A stretch of 64,000 nucleotides of DNA from Gluconacetobacter sacchari. GTDB lineage: Bacteria > Pseudomonadota > Alphaproteobacteria > Acetobacterales > Acetobacteraceae. The notes under the pieces were generated by a model. That model saw only the letters and a list, made by a program, of their open reading frames with translations. It searched no databases and had not been told where the DNA came from. The stretch is taken from NCBI RefSeq assembly GCF_014174255.1, contig NZ_JABEQJ010000007.1, positions 62,001 through 126,000 of the forward strand, given 5' to 3'. Below are positions 18,998 to 27,360 of this stretch, in pieces (the first letter of the stretch is position 1; every line of letters starts with the position of its first letter). Both the position numbers and the translations under genes were made by a program.

Positions 18998-19996
18998 TCA
19001 GATAAAGGTGGCGGCGCGGACCCGGCCCACCGTCAGGCCGTTCCAGTTGCGCAGATCGTGGGTTGCCAATTGATGCAGCACCGTATGGTCGCGTGCCTCC
19101 GGGCCCAGGAAGCGCATCAGCAGGGCGGCCATCGCGACTTCGGCCGCGCGGGGGGCGCCGTCATGGCATTTCACGGCGATGCCCAGCCCCTGCTCCGGCA
19201 GGCTGGCGGCCATGATGCCCTCGGCGCCCATCTTGCTGAAGATTGCGGGGCCCAGTGCCTGCATGAGCACGGTGTCGAAGCGCCCGCTGCCCCCGACCAT
19301 GAAGGGGGCATGGGCCACGGCCGCGCGCAGCCTTGCCGCCGCGCGCGCGCGTTCGGGGCCCAGTCCCCGGCCGGTGCCGAAACGCGCGAAGCCATGGGCC
19401 AGGGCGCGCAGCGGAATGGCGTAGGTCGGGATCGAGCAGCCGTCGATGCCGCGATTATCCTCGCCGTGGGCGGCGTCCGTCACGTCGGCGAGCGCCGCCG
19501 TGACCTCGCGCATGATCGGATGGGTGGGGTGGATATAGCCCGTCAGGTCCTCGTCGCGGTCGCAGGCCAGGCAGACGAAGCCGGCATGCTTGCCGGAACA
19601 ATTATTGTGCAGGGCGTTGGGCGCGCCGCCCGCGCGGGCCAGCGCGTGGGCGGCGGCGGCGTTGGTCGGCCAGTGGGTGCCGCATTCCAGGCAGGCGGCA
19701 TCGCGCCCGGCCCGCTCCAGCATCCGCGCCGCGACCGTGACGTGCGCCGGCTCGCCATTATGCGAGGCGCAGGCCAGCGCCAGGGCCTCGTCGTCCAGGC
19801 CAAGCCGGTCGGCGGCGCCGCTTTCGACCAGGGGCAAGGCCAGGAAGGCCTTGACCGCCGAACGCGGATAGGTCGGCCGCGCGATATCCCCCAGCGCGAA
19901 CACCACGTTACCGTCGGCATCGACCACCACGGCGGTGCCGGCATGGCGGGATTCGACGCGGCCGCCGCGTTCGACTTCGGCGATTGCTGTTTCCAT
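18998..19996 (-). CDS. Asparaginase II family (ReAV-type) L-asparaginase
   Basis: A 332-residue enzyme of the family of the Rhizobium etli thermolabile asparaginase, unrelated to E. coli AnsB. The residues reported for that enzyme recur with a shift of two: Ser46-x-x-Lys49 (RSAVK), Ser78 (ASHNGEP), and the zinc site Cys133, Lys136 (NCSGKH) and Cys187 (DGCSIPT). Likely reaction: asparagine to aspartate and ammonia in the cytoplasm. It lies 21 bp after the ART-like gene and 7 bp before the deformylase-like gene, in an operon headed by the zinc regulator Zur, which fits a zinc-binding enzyme. Confidence 0.87.
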   Translation of the reverse strand: METAIAEVERGGRVESRHAGTAVVVDADGNVVFALGDIARPTYPRSAVKAFLALPLVESGAADRLGLDDEALALACASHNGEPAHVTVAARMLERAGRDAACLECGTHWPTNAAAAHALARAGGAPNALHNNCSGKHAGFVCLACDRDEDLTGYIHPTHPIMREVTAALADVTDAAHGEDNRGIDGCSIPTYAIPLRALAHGFARFGTGRGLGPERARAAARLRAAVAHAPFMVGGSGRFDTVLMQALGPAIFSKMGAEGIMAASLPEQGLGIAVKCHDGAPRAAEVAMAALLMRFLGPEARDHTVLHQLATHDLRNWNGLTVGRVRAATFI

Positions 19997-20017
19997 TGGC
20001 GGGGGCGTCCTCGGGGG

Positions 20018-20773
20018 TCAGGTGTTGCCGGTCAGGAAGTAACCGGGGCTGCCCGAACTGCGGGTGGAATCCGGATCGTCCTCGATCAGGTCGTCGATCA
20101 TGAAGCGCTTCATGCGCAGCACGGCGACATCGACCGTGCCGGTGTCATCGTCGTCGGCCAGCAGGGCCAGCCAATAGGGCACGCCGCCCCGTTCGGTCAG
20201 CAGCAGGGGATGGCGGCGGCTGATGCTGATGCCGTCGCGCAGGATGGCTTCGGCGTTCTCTTCGGTGGTGATGTGATACAGATAGCTGTCGGCCGGGTCC
20301 GAGGCCTGGAGGCCGCGATAATGGATTCGGGCCAGTTGCAGGCTCTCGGCGTCCAGATGCGTGACCTGCCGGCGGGGGGGCGGGGCGGTAGGCGGGGGTG
20401 CCGCGAACAGGTCGTTCTGCCCGGTGTCGGCGGGCTCGCGCGCCGGGCGGGGCGCGCGGGGCCGGCGGGGAGTCGGGTGGGAAGACGGACGGGCGGACGC
20501 GGGTTCGGGCAGCGGCAGTTCGGCGGTATCCGGGCGGATGCGGGCCATGTCGAAATTCCGTCGCAGGGTGACGATGGGGTCGGGGTCGGGCAGGCTTTCC
20601 GCCAGGATCCGCCGGCCGCGCCGCCGCCAGAACAGGGCCAGGGCCTGGGGGCCGTTCCGGGCCGCGATCCGAGCCTGCCGGTGCCCCTGCCCGTCGTTGA
20701 TCCGGAAGATCATGCATCCTGAATCCGGGGTTGCCAGGCCGGTCGGCCTGGCCCTGTAGCCGTTTTTTACCAT
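20018..20773 (-). CDS. Unknown protein with ADP-ribosyltransferase-like C-terminal domain
   Basis: Up to 251 residues. After a short N-terminal domain (about 21-75) comes a proline- and arginine-rich linker (about 85-135), then a C-terminal domain that opens with LYHITTEENAEAILRDGI (about 168-185) and continues with PLLLTERGG and YFLTGNT. The H-x-T, A-x-x-I-L-x-x-G-I pattern resembles the start of ART-fold proteins such as DarT, Tpt1 or related DUFs. This is a motif-level suggestion only. The ATG at 20773 starts 16 bp after zur; Met at 20713 is an equally plausible start. It is the second gene of the zur operon. Confidence 0.7.
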   Translation of the reverse strand: MVKNGYRARPTGLATPDSGCMIFRINDGQGHRQARIAARNGPQALALFWRRRGRRILAESLPDPDPIVTLRRNFDMARIRPDTAELPLPEPASARPSSHPTPRRPRAPRPAREPADTGQNDLFAAPPPTAPPPRRQVTHLDAESLQLARIHYRGLQASDPADSYLYHITTEENAEAILRDGISISRRHPLLLTERGGVPYWLALLADDDDTGTVDVAVLRMKRFMIDDLIEDDPDSTRSSGSPGYFLTGNT

Positions 20774-20789
20774 AGTCCTCAGCCGTGTC

Positions 20790-21281
20790 TTATAGCGCCG
20801 CGCCGCCGAGGCAGGCGGCGCACAGTCCTTCGGCCTCGACGGTCGAATGGCGCACCATGAAACCGATCTGCCGTGTGGCGTGGATCAGGGCGTGCAGGAT
20901 GCCGTGATCGTCCAGCTCCGTCACCTGGCCGCAGCCGGTGCAGATCAGAAATTGCGCCGCGTGGGGGTGTCCGGCCTCGGCATGGCTGCCATCGAGCGCG
21001 TGGGTACAGCCCACGAAGGCCGACAGGCGCTCGATCTTGTGGATCAGCCCCTCTTCGAGCAGGAAATCCAGCGCGCGATAGACGGTGGGTGGTGCCGCGC
21101 CCTTCTTGTCGGCGCGCAGCCCGTCCAGCAGGTCGTAGGCCCCGACCGGGCGCGCGGCCTCCAGCACCAGGCCCAGCACCTGGCGGCGCAGATCGGTCAG
21201 CCGCGAACCGTGCGCGGCGCAGAGCCGCTCGGCGGCGTTCAGCCGTGTCTCGGTCTTTTCGGCGAAAATCGTCCCAGCCAT
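20790..21281 (-). CDS. zur: Zinc uptake regulator Zur (Fur family)
   Basis: A 163-residue metal-responsive repressor. The winged helix (about 20-90) contains TVYRALDFLLEEGLIHKIE, and the dimerisation domain has the structural zinc cysteines in CTGCG (about 128-132) and CAAC near the C-terminus, with a His-rich segment HAEAGHPHAAQF between. The divergence from znuACB and the Zur-box-like palindrome upstream support Zur rather than Fur. With zinc it would repress znuACB and possibly its own operon. Confidence 0.9.
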   Translation of the reverse strand: MAGTIFAEKTETRLNAAERLCAAHGSRLTDLRRQVLGLVLEAARPVGAYDLLDGLRADKKGAAPPTVYRALDFLLEEGLIHKIERLSAFVGCTHALDGSHAEAGHPHAAQFLICTGCGQVTELDDHGILHALIHATRQIGFMVRHSTVEAEGLCAACLGGAAL

Positions 21282-21380
21282 GCCTGCCGCGCCATGCTCC
21301 CGCTCTGTCCGGAAAGCCTGCCGGCAGGCCCCCCCCTGGTTTCCATACGCCGGAAAGCGCGTTATATGAAGGCTTCAAAT

Positions 21381-21397
21381 ATGTTACATTATAACGT
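21381..21397. promoter_or_regulatory. Candidate Zur operator
   Basis: ATGTTACATTATAACGT matches the alphaproteobacterial Zur palindrome (pattern ATGTTATAnTATAACAT) at about 14 of 17 positions. It lies 23 bp upstream of the znuA start and about 100 bp upstream of zur. A second dyad, TGAAG-G-CTTCA, sits at 21367-21377. The surrounding bases are clearly AT-richer than the flanking genes, as expected for the shared promoter region. Confidence 0.75.
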
Positions 21398-21420
21398 ATG
21401 TTGATCCGATATTCCTCCTG

Positions 21421-22356
21421 ATGACGGCCTGCCCAGTGCCTGCTGACCTTGTTTTTTCCCTTCATTTCGTCCGCTCGCGCGTGATCCGCGCGTGGTTGAT
21501 GGCTGTCCTGCTGGTGGCGTCGGCCACCGGGGCGGCCCGTGCCGACAGTCCGATCGCCATTGTCGCCGCCGAGGCGGTCTGGGGCGATATCGCGCGCCAG
21601 GTCGGGGGGGAGGACGCGGCGGTCACCAGCATCCTGACCAACCCCGCCACCGACCCCCATGCGTTCGAGGCCAGCCCGATGGACGGGCGGCGGCTGGGTA
21701 GCGCGCGGATCGTGATCGCCAATGGCGGCGGGTACGACGGATGGATCGACCGGCTGGTGACGGAGGGCGGAGACGCCGACCGGCCGGCGGTGCTGAACGT
21801 CGCGGCGCTGGTCGGGTGGCGGGATGGCGACAATGTTCATTTCTGGTACGACCTGTCGATGGTGCGTGCCGTCGCGACGGCGATCGCGCAGGATTGCGCG
21901 GCGATCCGCCCCGATCGTCGCGCGGCGTTGCAGGCGCGCCTGCAACGGTTTCTGGACGGGCTGGTGCCGCTTCAGCGGCGGATCGACCTGTTGCGGAGCC
22001 GCTATCAGGGGGTGCCGGTCGCCGCGTCCGAGCCGATCTTCGGCCTGATGACGGGGCAGATCGGCCTGGCGATGCACGATGCGGCGTTTCAGCGCGCGGT
22101 CATGAACGGCACCGACCCCGGGCCGTTCGAGGTTGCCGGGTTCGAGCGGGACCTGACGGCGCGGCGGGTGCGGCTGCTGATCCTGAACGAGCAGACGGCG
22201 GGCCCGGCGACCGAGCGGCTGGTGCAACTGGCGCGGGAGGCCGGCATTCCGGTGCTGCGCGTGGGCGAGAGCCTGCCGCCGGGCCTGTCGTACCAGGACT
22301 GGATCGCCGGAATCCTGGACCGGCTGGACCGGGCGTTGAGCGGCGGGCCGGCATGA
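21421..22356 (+). CDS. znuA: Zinc ABC transporter substrate-binding protein ZnuA
   Basis: A 311-residue periplasmic cluster A-I metal-binding protein. A long N-region precedes a signal peptide (about 22-42, cleavage near ARA-DS). Metal ligands are His80 in TDPHAFE and His140 in NVHFWYD, with a later Glu/Asp. The histidine-rich loop common in ZnuA proteins is absent. The given ATG at 21421 places the Zur box 23 bp upstream; a GTG at 21481 would give a shorter, more usual signal peptide. Overlaps znuC by 4 bp. Confidence 0.9.
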   Translation: MTACPVPADLVFSLHFVRSRVIRAWLMAVLLVASATGAARADSPIAIVAAEAVWGDIARQVGGEDAAVTSILTNPATDPHAFEASPMDGRRLGSARIVIANGGGYDGWIDRLVTEGGDADRPAVLNVAALVGWRDGDNVHFWYDLSMVRAVATAIAQDCAAIRPDRRAALQARLQRFLDGLVPLQRRIDLLRSRYQGVPVAASEPIFGLMTGQIGLAMHDAAFQRAVMNGTDPGPFEVAGFERDLTARRVRLLILNEQTAGPATERLVQLAREAGIPVLRVGESLPPGLSYQDWIAGILDRLDRALSGGPA

Positions 22357-23162
22357 GCGGCGATGCGTCCCCTGCCCCGCCGCCGGTCAGCATGGCGCAT
22401 GTCACGCTGCGCGTCGGCGACCGTGCGATCCTGTCCGATGTCAGCCTGACGGTGCCCGCCGGGGCCTTTGTCGGCGTGCTGGGGCCGAATGGCGCGGGCA
22501 AGAGCAGCCTGATGCGCGCGATCCTGGGGGTTGCGCCGGTCTCGGGCGGGCGGATCGCGGTCTTTGGCCGGCGGGTGGGCCGGGGCAACCAGGATATCGG
22601 CTATCTGCCGCAATTCCCCGCCCGTTCGGCACCGCGCCTGAACGGGCGCAGCGTCATCGCCGCCGCGCTGCATGGCGAGCGGTGGGGATTGCCGTGCGAC
22701 TGGCGGCCCGGCCGCCATCGCCGCCACGACGCAGCGGAGATCGACCGGGTGCTGGAACTGGTGGGGGCCACGCATCTGGCGCGCCGGCCGATCGACCATC
22801 TTTCGGGCGGCGAGCGGCAGCGGCTGCTGCTGGCGCAGGCCCTGCTGGGGCGGCCCCGGCTGCTGCTGCTGGACGAGCCGCTGGCCAGCCTGGACCCGCA
22901 TCGGGCGCGGGAGGTCGTGGCGCTGGTGGATGCGATCCGCCGCCAGCTCGGGATCGCGGTGCTGTTTTCGACCCATGACATCAACCCGCTGCTGGGGGTG
23001 ATGGACCGGGTGCTGTATGTGGGGCGCGGCGCGGCGCGGCTGGGCATGGTGGACGAGGTGGTGACCGGGCCGGTGCTGAGTGCCCTCTATGGCATGCCGG
23101 TCGAGGTGATCCGGGCGAACGGGCGCATCTTCGTCCTCGCCGACGGGGTGGTGCAGTCGTGA
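22353..23162 (+). CDS. znuC: Zinc ABC transporter ATP-binding protein ZnuC
   Basis: A 269-residue ATPase with Walker A GPNGAGKSS, signature LSGGERQRLLLAQ and Walker B LLLLDEP followed by STHD. The ATG lies in an ATGA overlap with znuA, and the stop overlaps the znuB start in the same way, so the three subunits are coupled. It energises zinc import at the inner membrane. The frame is open far upstream, but the ATG at 22353 is fixed by the overlap. Confidence 0.94.
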   Translation: MSGDASPAPPPVSMAHVTLRVGDRAILSDVSLTVPAGAFVGVLGPNGAGKSSLMRAILGVAPVSGGRIAVFGRRVGRGNQDIGYLPQFPARSAPRLNGRSVIAAALHGERWGLPCDWRPGRHRRHDAAEIDRVLELVGATHLARRPIDHLSGGERQRLLLAQALLGRPRLLLLDEPLASLDPHRAREVVALVDAIRRQLGIAVLFSTHDINPLLGVMDRVLYVGRGAARLGMVDEVVTGPVLSALYGMPVEVIRANGRIFVLADGVVQS

Positions 23163-23968
23163 GCATGTTCGCCTTCGAATTCATGCGCCATGCCTTTGCC
23201 GCGACCGGGATCGTCGCGATCCTGTCGGGGCTGGTCGGCTATTTCATGGTGCTGCGGGGCGAGAGCTTTGCCGGGCACGCGCTGTCGCATGTCGGCTTCG
23301 CGGGGGCGACCGGCGCGCTGCTGGTCGGCATGCCGCCCTTCTGGGGCCTGACGGGCGCCACGGTGCTGGCCGGCGTGGCCATGGGGCTGGGCGGACGCGG
23401 CACCATGCAGGGGCGCGACGTGGCAATCGGGCTGGTGCTGTCCTGCATGCTGGGCTGCGGGTTGCTGTTCCTGCATTTCCTGACGACGTCGGCTACCCGC
23501 GCCACCGCGCTGCTGTTCGGCAACGTGCTGGGAGTGGACCGGTCGATGCTGGGCTGGCTGCTGGTGCCGGGCGTGGCGTGCGTGCTGGCCATGGCGGCGC
23601 TGTCGCGGCCGCTGCTGTTCGCCAGCCTGCAGCCCGAGACGGCGGAGGCCCGGGGCGTGCCGTTGCGCGCGGTGTCCACCCTCTTCCTGGCCATCGTCGC
23701 GGTGGTGACGGCGGAGTGCGTGCAGATTACCGGCGTGCTGCTGGTCTTCGCGCTGATGGTCGGGCCGGCGGCGACGGCGCAGCGCCTGACGGCCTCGCCG
23801 GGCTGGGGGATCGGGCTTTCGGTGGTGCTGGCGGTCGGCGCGGGCTGGGGCGGGCTGGCGCTGTCATGGTGGACCGACTGCCCGACCTCGTTCTGGATCA
23901 GCGCGCTGAGCACGGCCGGCTACCTGGCCGCCAGGGCCTGGAGCGGGGCGGGAGGCCGGGCCGTCTGA
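23159..23968 (+). CDS. znuB: Zinc ABC transporter permease ZnuB
   Basis: A 269-residue integral membrane protein of the ABC-3 family with about eight hydrophobic segments across its length. The conserved VLRGESFAGHALSHVGFAGA segment (about 31-50) carries the His pattern typical of ZnuB. The start is GTG at 23159 overlapping znuC, with an ATG two codons later. It is the last gene of the znuACB operon. Confidence 0.93.
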   Translation: MSMFAFEFMRHAFAATGIVAILSGLVGYFMVLRGESFAGHALSHVGFAGATGALLVGMPPFWGLTGATVLAGVAMGLGGRGTMQGRDVAIGLVLSCMLGCGLLFLHFLTTSATRATALLFGNVLGVDRSMLGWLLVPGVACVLAMAALSRPLLFASLQPETAEARGVPLRAVSTLFLAIVAVVTAECVQITGVLLVFALMVGPAATAQRLTASPGWGIGLSVVLAVGAGWGGLALSWWTDCPTSFWISALSTAGYLAARAWSGAGGRAV

Positions 23969-23989
23969 CGCCGGAGCCCGGCCGGGCTT

Positions 23990-24115
23990 TCAGGCCGGCA
24001 GGGTCCAGCACCACCAGGCCATCAGCGCCAGGACGACGGCCAGCCCGGCATGCAGGACGAGCAGCGCGCGGCCGTCGATGACGGGGGGATTGGCCAGGCG
24101 GTGGCGTGGGGACAT
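23990..24115 (-). CDS. 41-residue single-pass membrane protein
   Basis: A short reading frame: a basic start (MSPRHRLANPPVIDG), then one strongly hydrophobic helix with three adjacent aromatic/cysteine residues (AWWCW, about 34-38), then LPA and stop. It begins 24 bp after the flavin reductase stop on the same strand and ends before convergent znuB. GGAG lies nine bases before the ATG. Hydrophobicity, position and coding-like base usage suggest a real small protein, but no family is recognised. Confidence 0.5.
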   Translation of the reverse strand: MSPRHRLANPPVIDGRALLVLHAGLAVVLALMAWWCWTLPA

Positions 24116-24139
24116 GGGGTGGGACTCCGGGTCAGGCGG

Positions 24140-24637
24140 TCAATGCTCGCGGCCGCCATGGGGCAGCATGTGATAGGCGCGGTTGAAATAGACCAGCCCG
24201 CCGACCGGCGCGCCGATGCGGATGGCCTCGACCACGCCGAACAGGACGCTGTGGGTGCCGACCTCGACCACGCGGTCGAGCGTGCAGTCGAAGGAGGCCA
24301 CGGCTTCCTCGAGGACCGGGGCGCCCGTGGCCAGCGTCGTCCAGTGACCGACGGTGAAGCGTTCGTACATGTCCAGCGGGCCGGCGAAGGTGCCGGAAAT
24401 ATCGCGCTGGCCGGCGGACAGGACGTTGATGCAGAGCGGGCTGCCGGCATGAAAGGCGGCGCGCGCGCGCGACGCGCGGTTCATGCAGACCAGCAGGGTG
24501 GGCGGGGCGTCGCTGACCGAGCACACGGCTGAGGCGGTGAAGCCCACCGGGTCGTCCAGCGTGCCGGTCGTGACCACGTTGACCGCGGCACCCAGCCGCG
24601 CCATCGCGTCCCGGTAGGTCTGGGAATCCACACTCAT
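24140..24637 (-). CDS. Flavin reductase-domain protein (RutF/HpaC-like)
   Basis: A 165-residue FMN-binding split-barrel protein that reduces free flavin with NAD(P)H, usually to feed a two-component monooxygenase. Typical features are the N-terminal AMARLGAAVNVVTTG, GFTASAVCSVSDAPPTLLVC (about 33-52) and the C-terminal GGLVYFNRAYH. No monooxygenase partner is adjacent. The start at 24637 is chosen over an upstream ATG at 24694 because it follows GGAAAGG and matches family length. It is divergent from the enoyl-CoA hydratase-family gene. Confidence 0.85.
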   Translation of the reverse strand: MSVDSQTYRDAMARLGAAVNVVTTGTLDDPVGFTASAVCSVSDAPPTLLVCMNRASRARAAFHAGSPLCINVLSAGQRDISGTFAGPLDMYERFTVGHWTTLATGAPVLEEAVASFDCTLDRVVEVGTHSVLFGVVEAIRIGAPVGGLVYFNRAYHMLPHGGREH

Positions 24638-24743
24638 GTCCGCGCCTTTCCTGCCCTCGCCCATTCCCCTAGGGGGCGATGGCTTCATCATCAATCATTC
24701 TCGCATAGTATCACGCCGGCGGAAACGGAAGGAACGCATCATC

Positions 24744-25793
24744 ATGCAGGCTGACGCGGTGGACGACACGCTGCTGATCTCGCGCCAGGGGCGGCTGGGG
24801 CGGCTCACGGTCAATCGCCCCAAGGCATTGAACGCGCTGGATATCACGCTCTATCGCCGGATCGCCGCCGCGCTGGCGGCCTGGCGGGACGACCCGGCGG
24901 TCGAAACCGTGCTGATCGACAGTTCCAGCCCCCGGGCGTTTTCGGCGGGCGGGGACCTGCGGGCCCTGTACGCCCTGGCGCGGGAGGAGGGGCCCGACGC
25001 GGCGGCGCGCGTCTTTCGCGCGGGATATCGGCTGGTTTCGGTGCTGGCGGGATATCCCAAGCCGGTGGTGTCGTTCATGGACGGGATCACCATGGGCGGC
25101 GGGGTCGGGCTGGGGGCGCATGTGCGCCATCGGATCGTGACCGAGCGCAGCGTGGTCGCGATGCCGGAGGTGGCGATCGGGCTGACGCCCGACGCCGGCG
25201 GGTCGTACCTGCTGTCGCGCGCGCCCGGGCTGTACGGGCTGCGGCTGGCCCTGACCGGAGGGCGGATGCAGGGGGGACAGGCGGTGGTCGCGGGATTCGC
25301 CGACCGGATGCTGGCGGCGTCGGACCTGCCGGACCTGGCCGCCGCCCTGGCCCGCCGGCCGCCGGGGGAAGTGGTGGACCTGGCCCCGGCCGCCCCCCGC
25401 GCGGTCCAGGAGGACATGACGGCGATCAATGCGCTCTATGACGCGCCGGACGTGGCCACGCTGCGCGAGCGGCTGGCGCGCAGCGATGCGCCCTGGGCGG
25501 CGGAGGACCGGGAGGCGCTGGCGCGGGCCTCGCCACTGTCGCTGCTGGTCACGTTCCGCGCCTGGCATGCGGCGCGGCGCCTGCCCGACCTGAACAGCGT
25601 GCTGGAGCAGGAATATCGCCTGATCGGCAACCTGATCCGCCTGCACGACTTCATCGAGGGCGTGCGGGCCAAGATCGTCGACAAGGACGACGCGCCGCGC
25701 TGGCAGGAAGGCGCGGGCGAGGCGGCCGCCGAGGCCTGCTTCATGCCGCGCGCCGATACGCTGGACCTGCCGGTCTTTCCCGAACCCGTGTGA
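24744..25793 (+). CDS. Enoyl-CoA hydratase / 3-hydroxyisobutyryl-CoA hydrolase family
   Basis: A 349-residue crotonase-fold enzyme. The oxyanion-hole strands are SPRAFSAGGDLRAL (about 52-65) and MDGITMGGGVGLGAHV (about 105-120), followed by MPEVAIGLTPDAGGSYLLSR with the Glu and Asp used by HIBYL-CoA hydrolases. The length near 350 and the C-terminal extension ending in FPEP favour 3-hydroxyisobutyryl-CoA hydrolase (valine catabolism) over simple enoyl-CoA hydratase. No other valine pathway gene is nearby. The ATG at 24744 follows GGAAGGA. Confidence 0.85.
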   Translation: MQADAVDDTLLISRQGRLGRLTVNRPKALNALDITLYRRIAAALAAWRDDPAVETVLIDSSSPRAFSAGGDLRALYALAREEGPDAAARVFRAGYRLVSVLAGYPKPVVSFMDGITMGGGVGLGAHVRHRIVTERSVVAMPEVAIGLTPDAGGSYLLSRAPGLYGLRLALTGGRMQGGQAVVAGFADRMLAASDLPDLAAALARRPPGEVVDLAPAAPRAVQEDMTAINALYDAPDVATLRERLARSDAPWAAEDREALARASPLSLLVTFRAWHAARRLPDLNSVLEQEYRLIGNLIRLHDFIEGVRAKIVDKDDAPRWQEGAGEAAAEACFMPRADTLDLPVFPEPV

Positions 25794-25845
25794 CCCGCCG
25801 CCGTTTCGTGCTTTGCCCCCTCTTTCGATCGCAGGTTTCTGATCC

Positions 25846-27267
25846 ATGCCGTTTTCCGCAGCCTATCACCCCGCCCGCGCGCATCTGACGCTGGGGGATG
25901 CGTTCTATGACCCCGTCGAGGCGGCGCGCTTTCCCGCGCATATCCTGCGCTTCCGCAACCAGGATGCGGCGGCGCGGATCGGGCTGGATACGCTGACCGA
26001 CACCGAGTGGGTCGATCATCTGGGGCGCTTCGTGCCGCTGCCCGGCGGGCTGCCGACGCCGCTGGCGCTGCGGTATCACGGCCACCAGTTCCGCCAGTAC
26101 AATCCCGACCTGGGCGATGGGCGGGGCTTTCTGTTCGCGCAGATGCGCGACGCGCGCGACGGCAGGCTGCTGGATATCGGCACCAAGGGCAGCGGCCGCA
26201 CGCCGTGGTCGCGCGGCGGAGACGGGCGGCTGACCCTGAAGGGCGGCGTGCGCGAGATCCTGGCCAGCGAGATGCTGGACGCGCAGGGCGTGAGTACCTC
26301 GCGGACGCTGAGCGTGATCGAGACCGGCGAGGCGTTGCACCGGGGGGACGAGCCCTCGCCCACCCGGTCGTGCGTGCTGGCGCGGCTGAGCCATTCGCAT
26401 ATCCGCGTGGGAACCTTCCAGCGCCTTGCCGCGCTGGAAGACCAGGCCAGCCTGGCGCGGCTGGTCGATTATGTGATGGCCACCTACTTCCCCGACCGCC
26501 ATGGCGGGGGCCGTGCGGCGGTGTCGCTGTACGACATCGTCTGCACCCGCGTGGCACGTCTGGCGGCGCAGTGGATGGGGGCGGGATTCGTGCATGGCGT
26601 GCTGAACACGGACAATATCAACATCACCGGCGAGAGTTTCGATTATGGCCCGTGGCGCTTCCTGCCGCGCTACGATCCCGCCTTCATCGCCGCCTATTTC
26701 GACCGGTCCGGCCTGTATGCGTTCGGGCGGCAGCCCGAGGCCGTGCTGTGGACCCTGGCACGGCTGGCGGAATGCCTGATCCCGCTGGCGGAAATCGAAG
26801 AGCTTCAGAAGATCTTCGACGATTTCCCGGATCGTTATGAAATGGAGATGAACGGGGTCATCGTGAAACGGCTTGGTTTGTCTTCACTTTCCAGAAATGA
26901 CGATCGTGATCTGGCGAAGGAGACATGGGCGTTTCTGGAACGATCGGGAATTGGATTTGAAAATTTGTTCTTCGACTGGTATGGTGGATCACAGAGCGGG
27001 CGTCGGGCCCTGGACGGACCCAATGCCCGTTTTTATGCGGGTGCGGAATTCGAGCCGCTGCGGCAGCGGATCGATGCCTATTCTCCGCGAGCGGATCTGG
27101 ACCTTTCCAGTCCGTATTTTTCCCGATCCGCTCCCTGCACCCTGCTGATCGATGCGGTGGAGCGGATATGGCAGCCGATCGCCGACCGGGACGACTGGAG
27201 CATGCTCGATGACACGCTCGCGTCGATCCGGGAGATGAAGGCTGCCCTCTCGCCTGCCGCCCGATGA
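25846..27267 (+). CDS. selO: SelO-family protein adenylyltransferase
   Basis: A 473-residue pseudokinase-fold enzyme that transfers AMP to protein hydroxyl groups, a role linked to oxidative stress. Family motifs are YHGHQFRQYNPDLGDGRGF, KGSGRTPWSRGGDG and GVLNTDNINITGESFDYGP (the DFG-equivalent region). This is shorter than many SelO proteins and the C-terminus lacks the selenocysteine or Cys tail. It lies 52 bp after the hydratase-family gene. The last ~130 codons (after about 26860) are visibly less GC-rich than the rest. Confidence 0.92.
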   Translation: MPFSAAYHPARAHLTLGDAFYDPVEAARFPAHILRFRNQDAAARIGLDTLTDTEWVDHLGRFVPLPGGLPTPLALRYHGHQFRQYNPDLGDGRGFLFAQMRDARDGRLLDIGTKGSGRTPWSRGGDGRLTLKGGVREILASEMLDAQGVSTSRTLSVIETGEALHRGDEPSPTRSCVLARLSHSHIRVGTFQRLAALEDQASLARLVDYVMATYFPDRHGGGRAAVSLYDIVCTRVARLAAQWMGAGFVHGVLNTDNINITGESFDYGPWRFLPRYDPAFIAAYFDRSGLYAFGRQPEAVLWTLARLAECLIPLAEIEELQKIFDDFPDRYEMEMNGVIVKRLGLSSLSRNDDRDLAKETWAFLERSGIGFENLFFDWYGGSQSGRRALDGPNARFYAGAEFEPLRQRIDAYSPRADLDLSSPYFSRSAPCTLLIDAVERIWQPIADRDDWSMLDDTLASIREMKAALSPAAR

Positions 27268-27360
27268 CGGCGCGGTTCGGGAGAAGACCGGCATGGCCAT
27301 CCGGGGTGCCCGCGGAGCATGGGCGGTCCTGGGCAGATTTTTCCGAAAAGGACGACAGGA

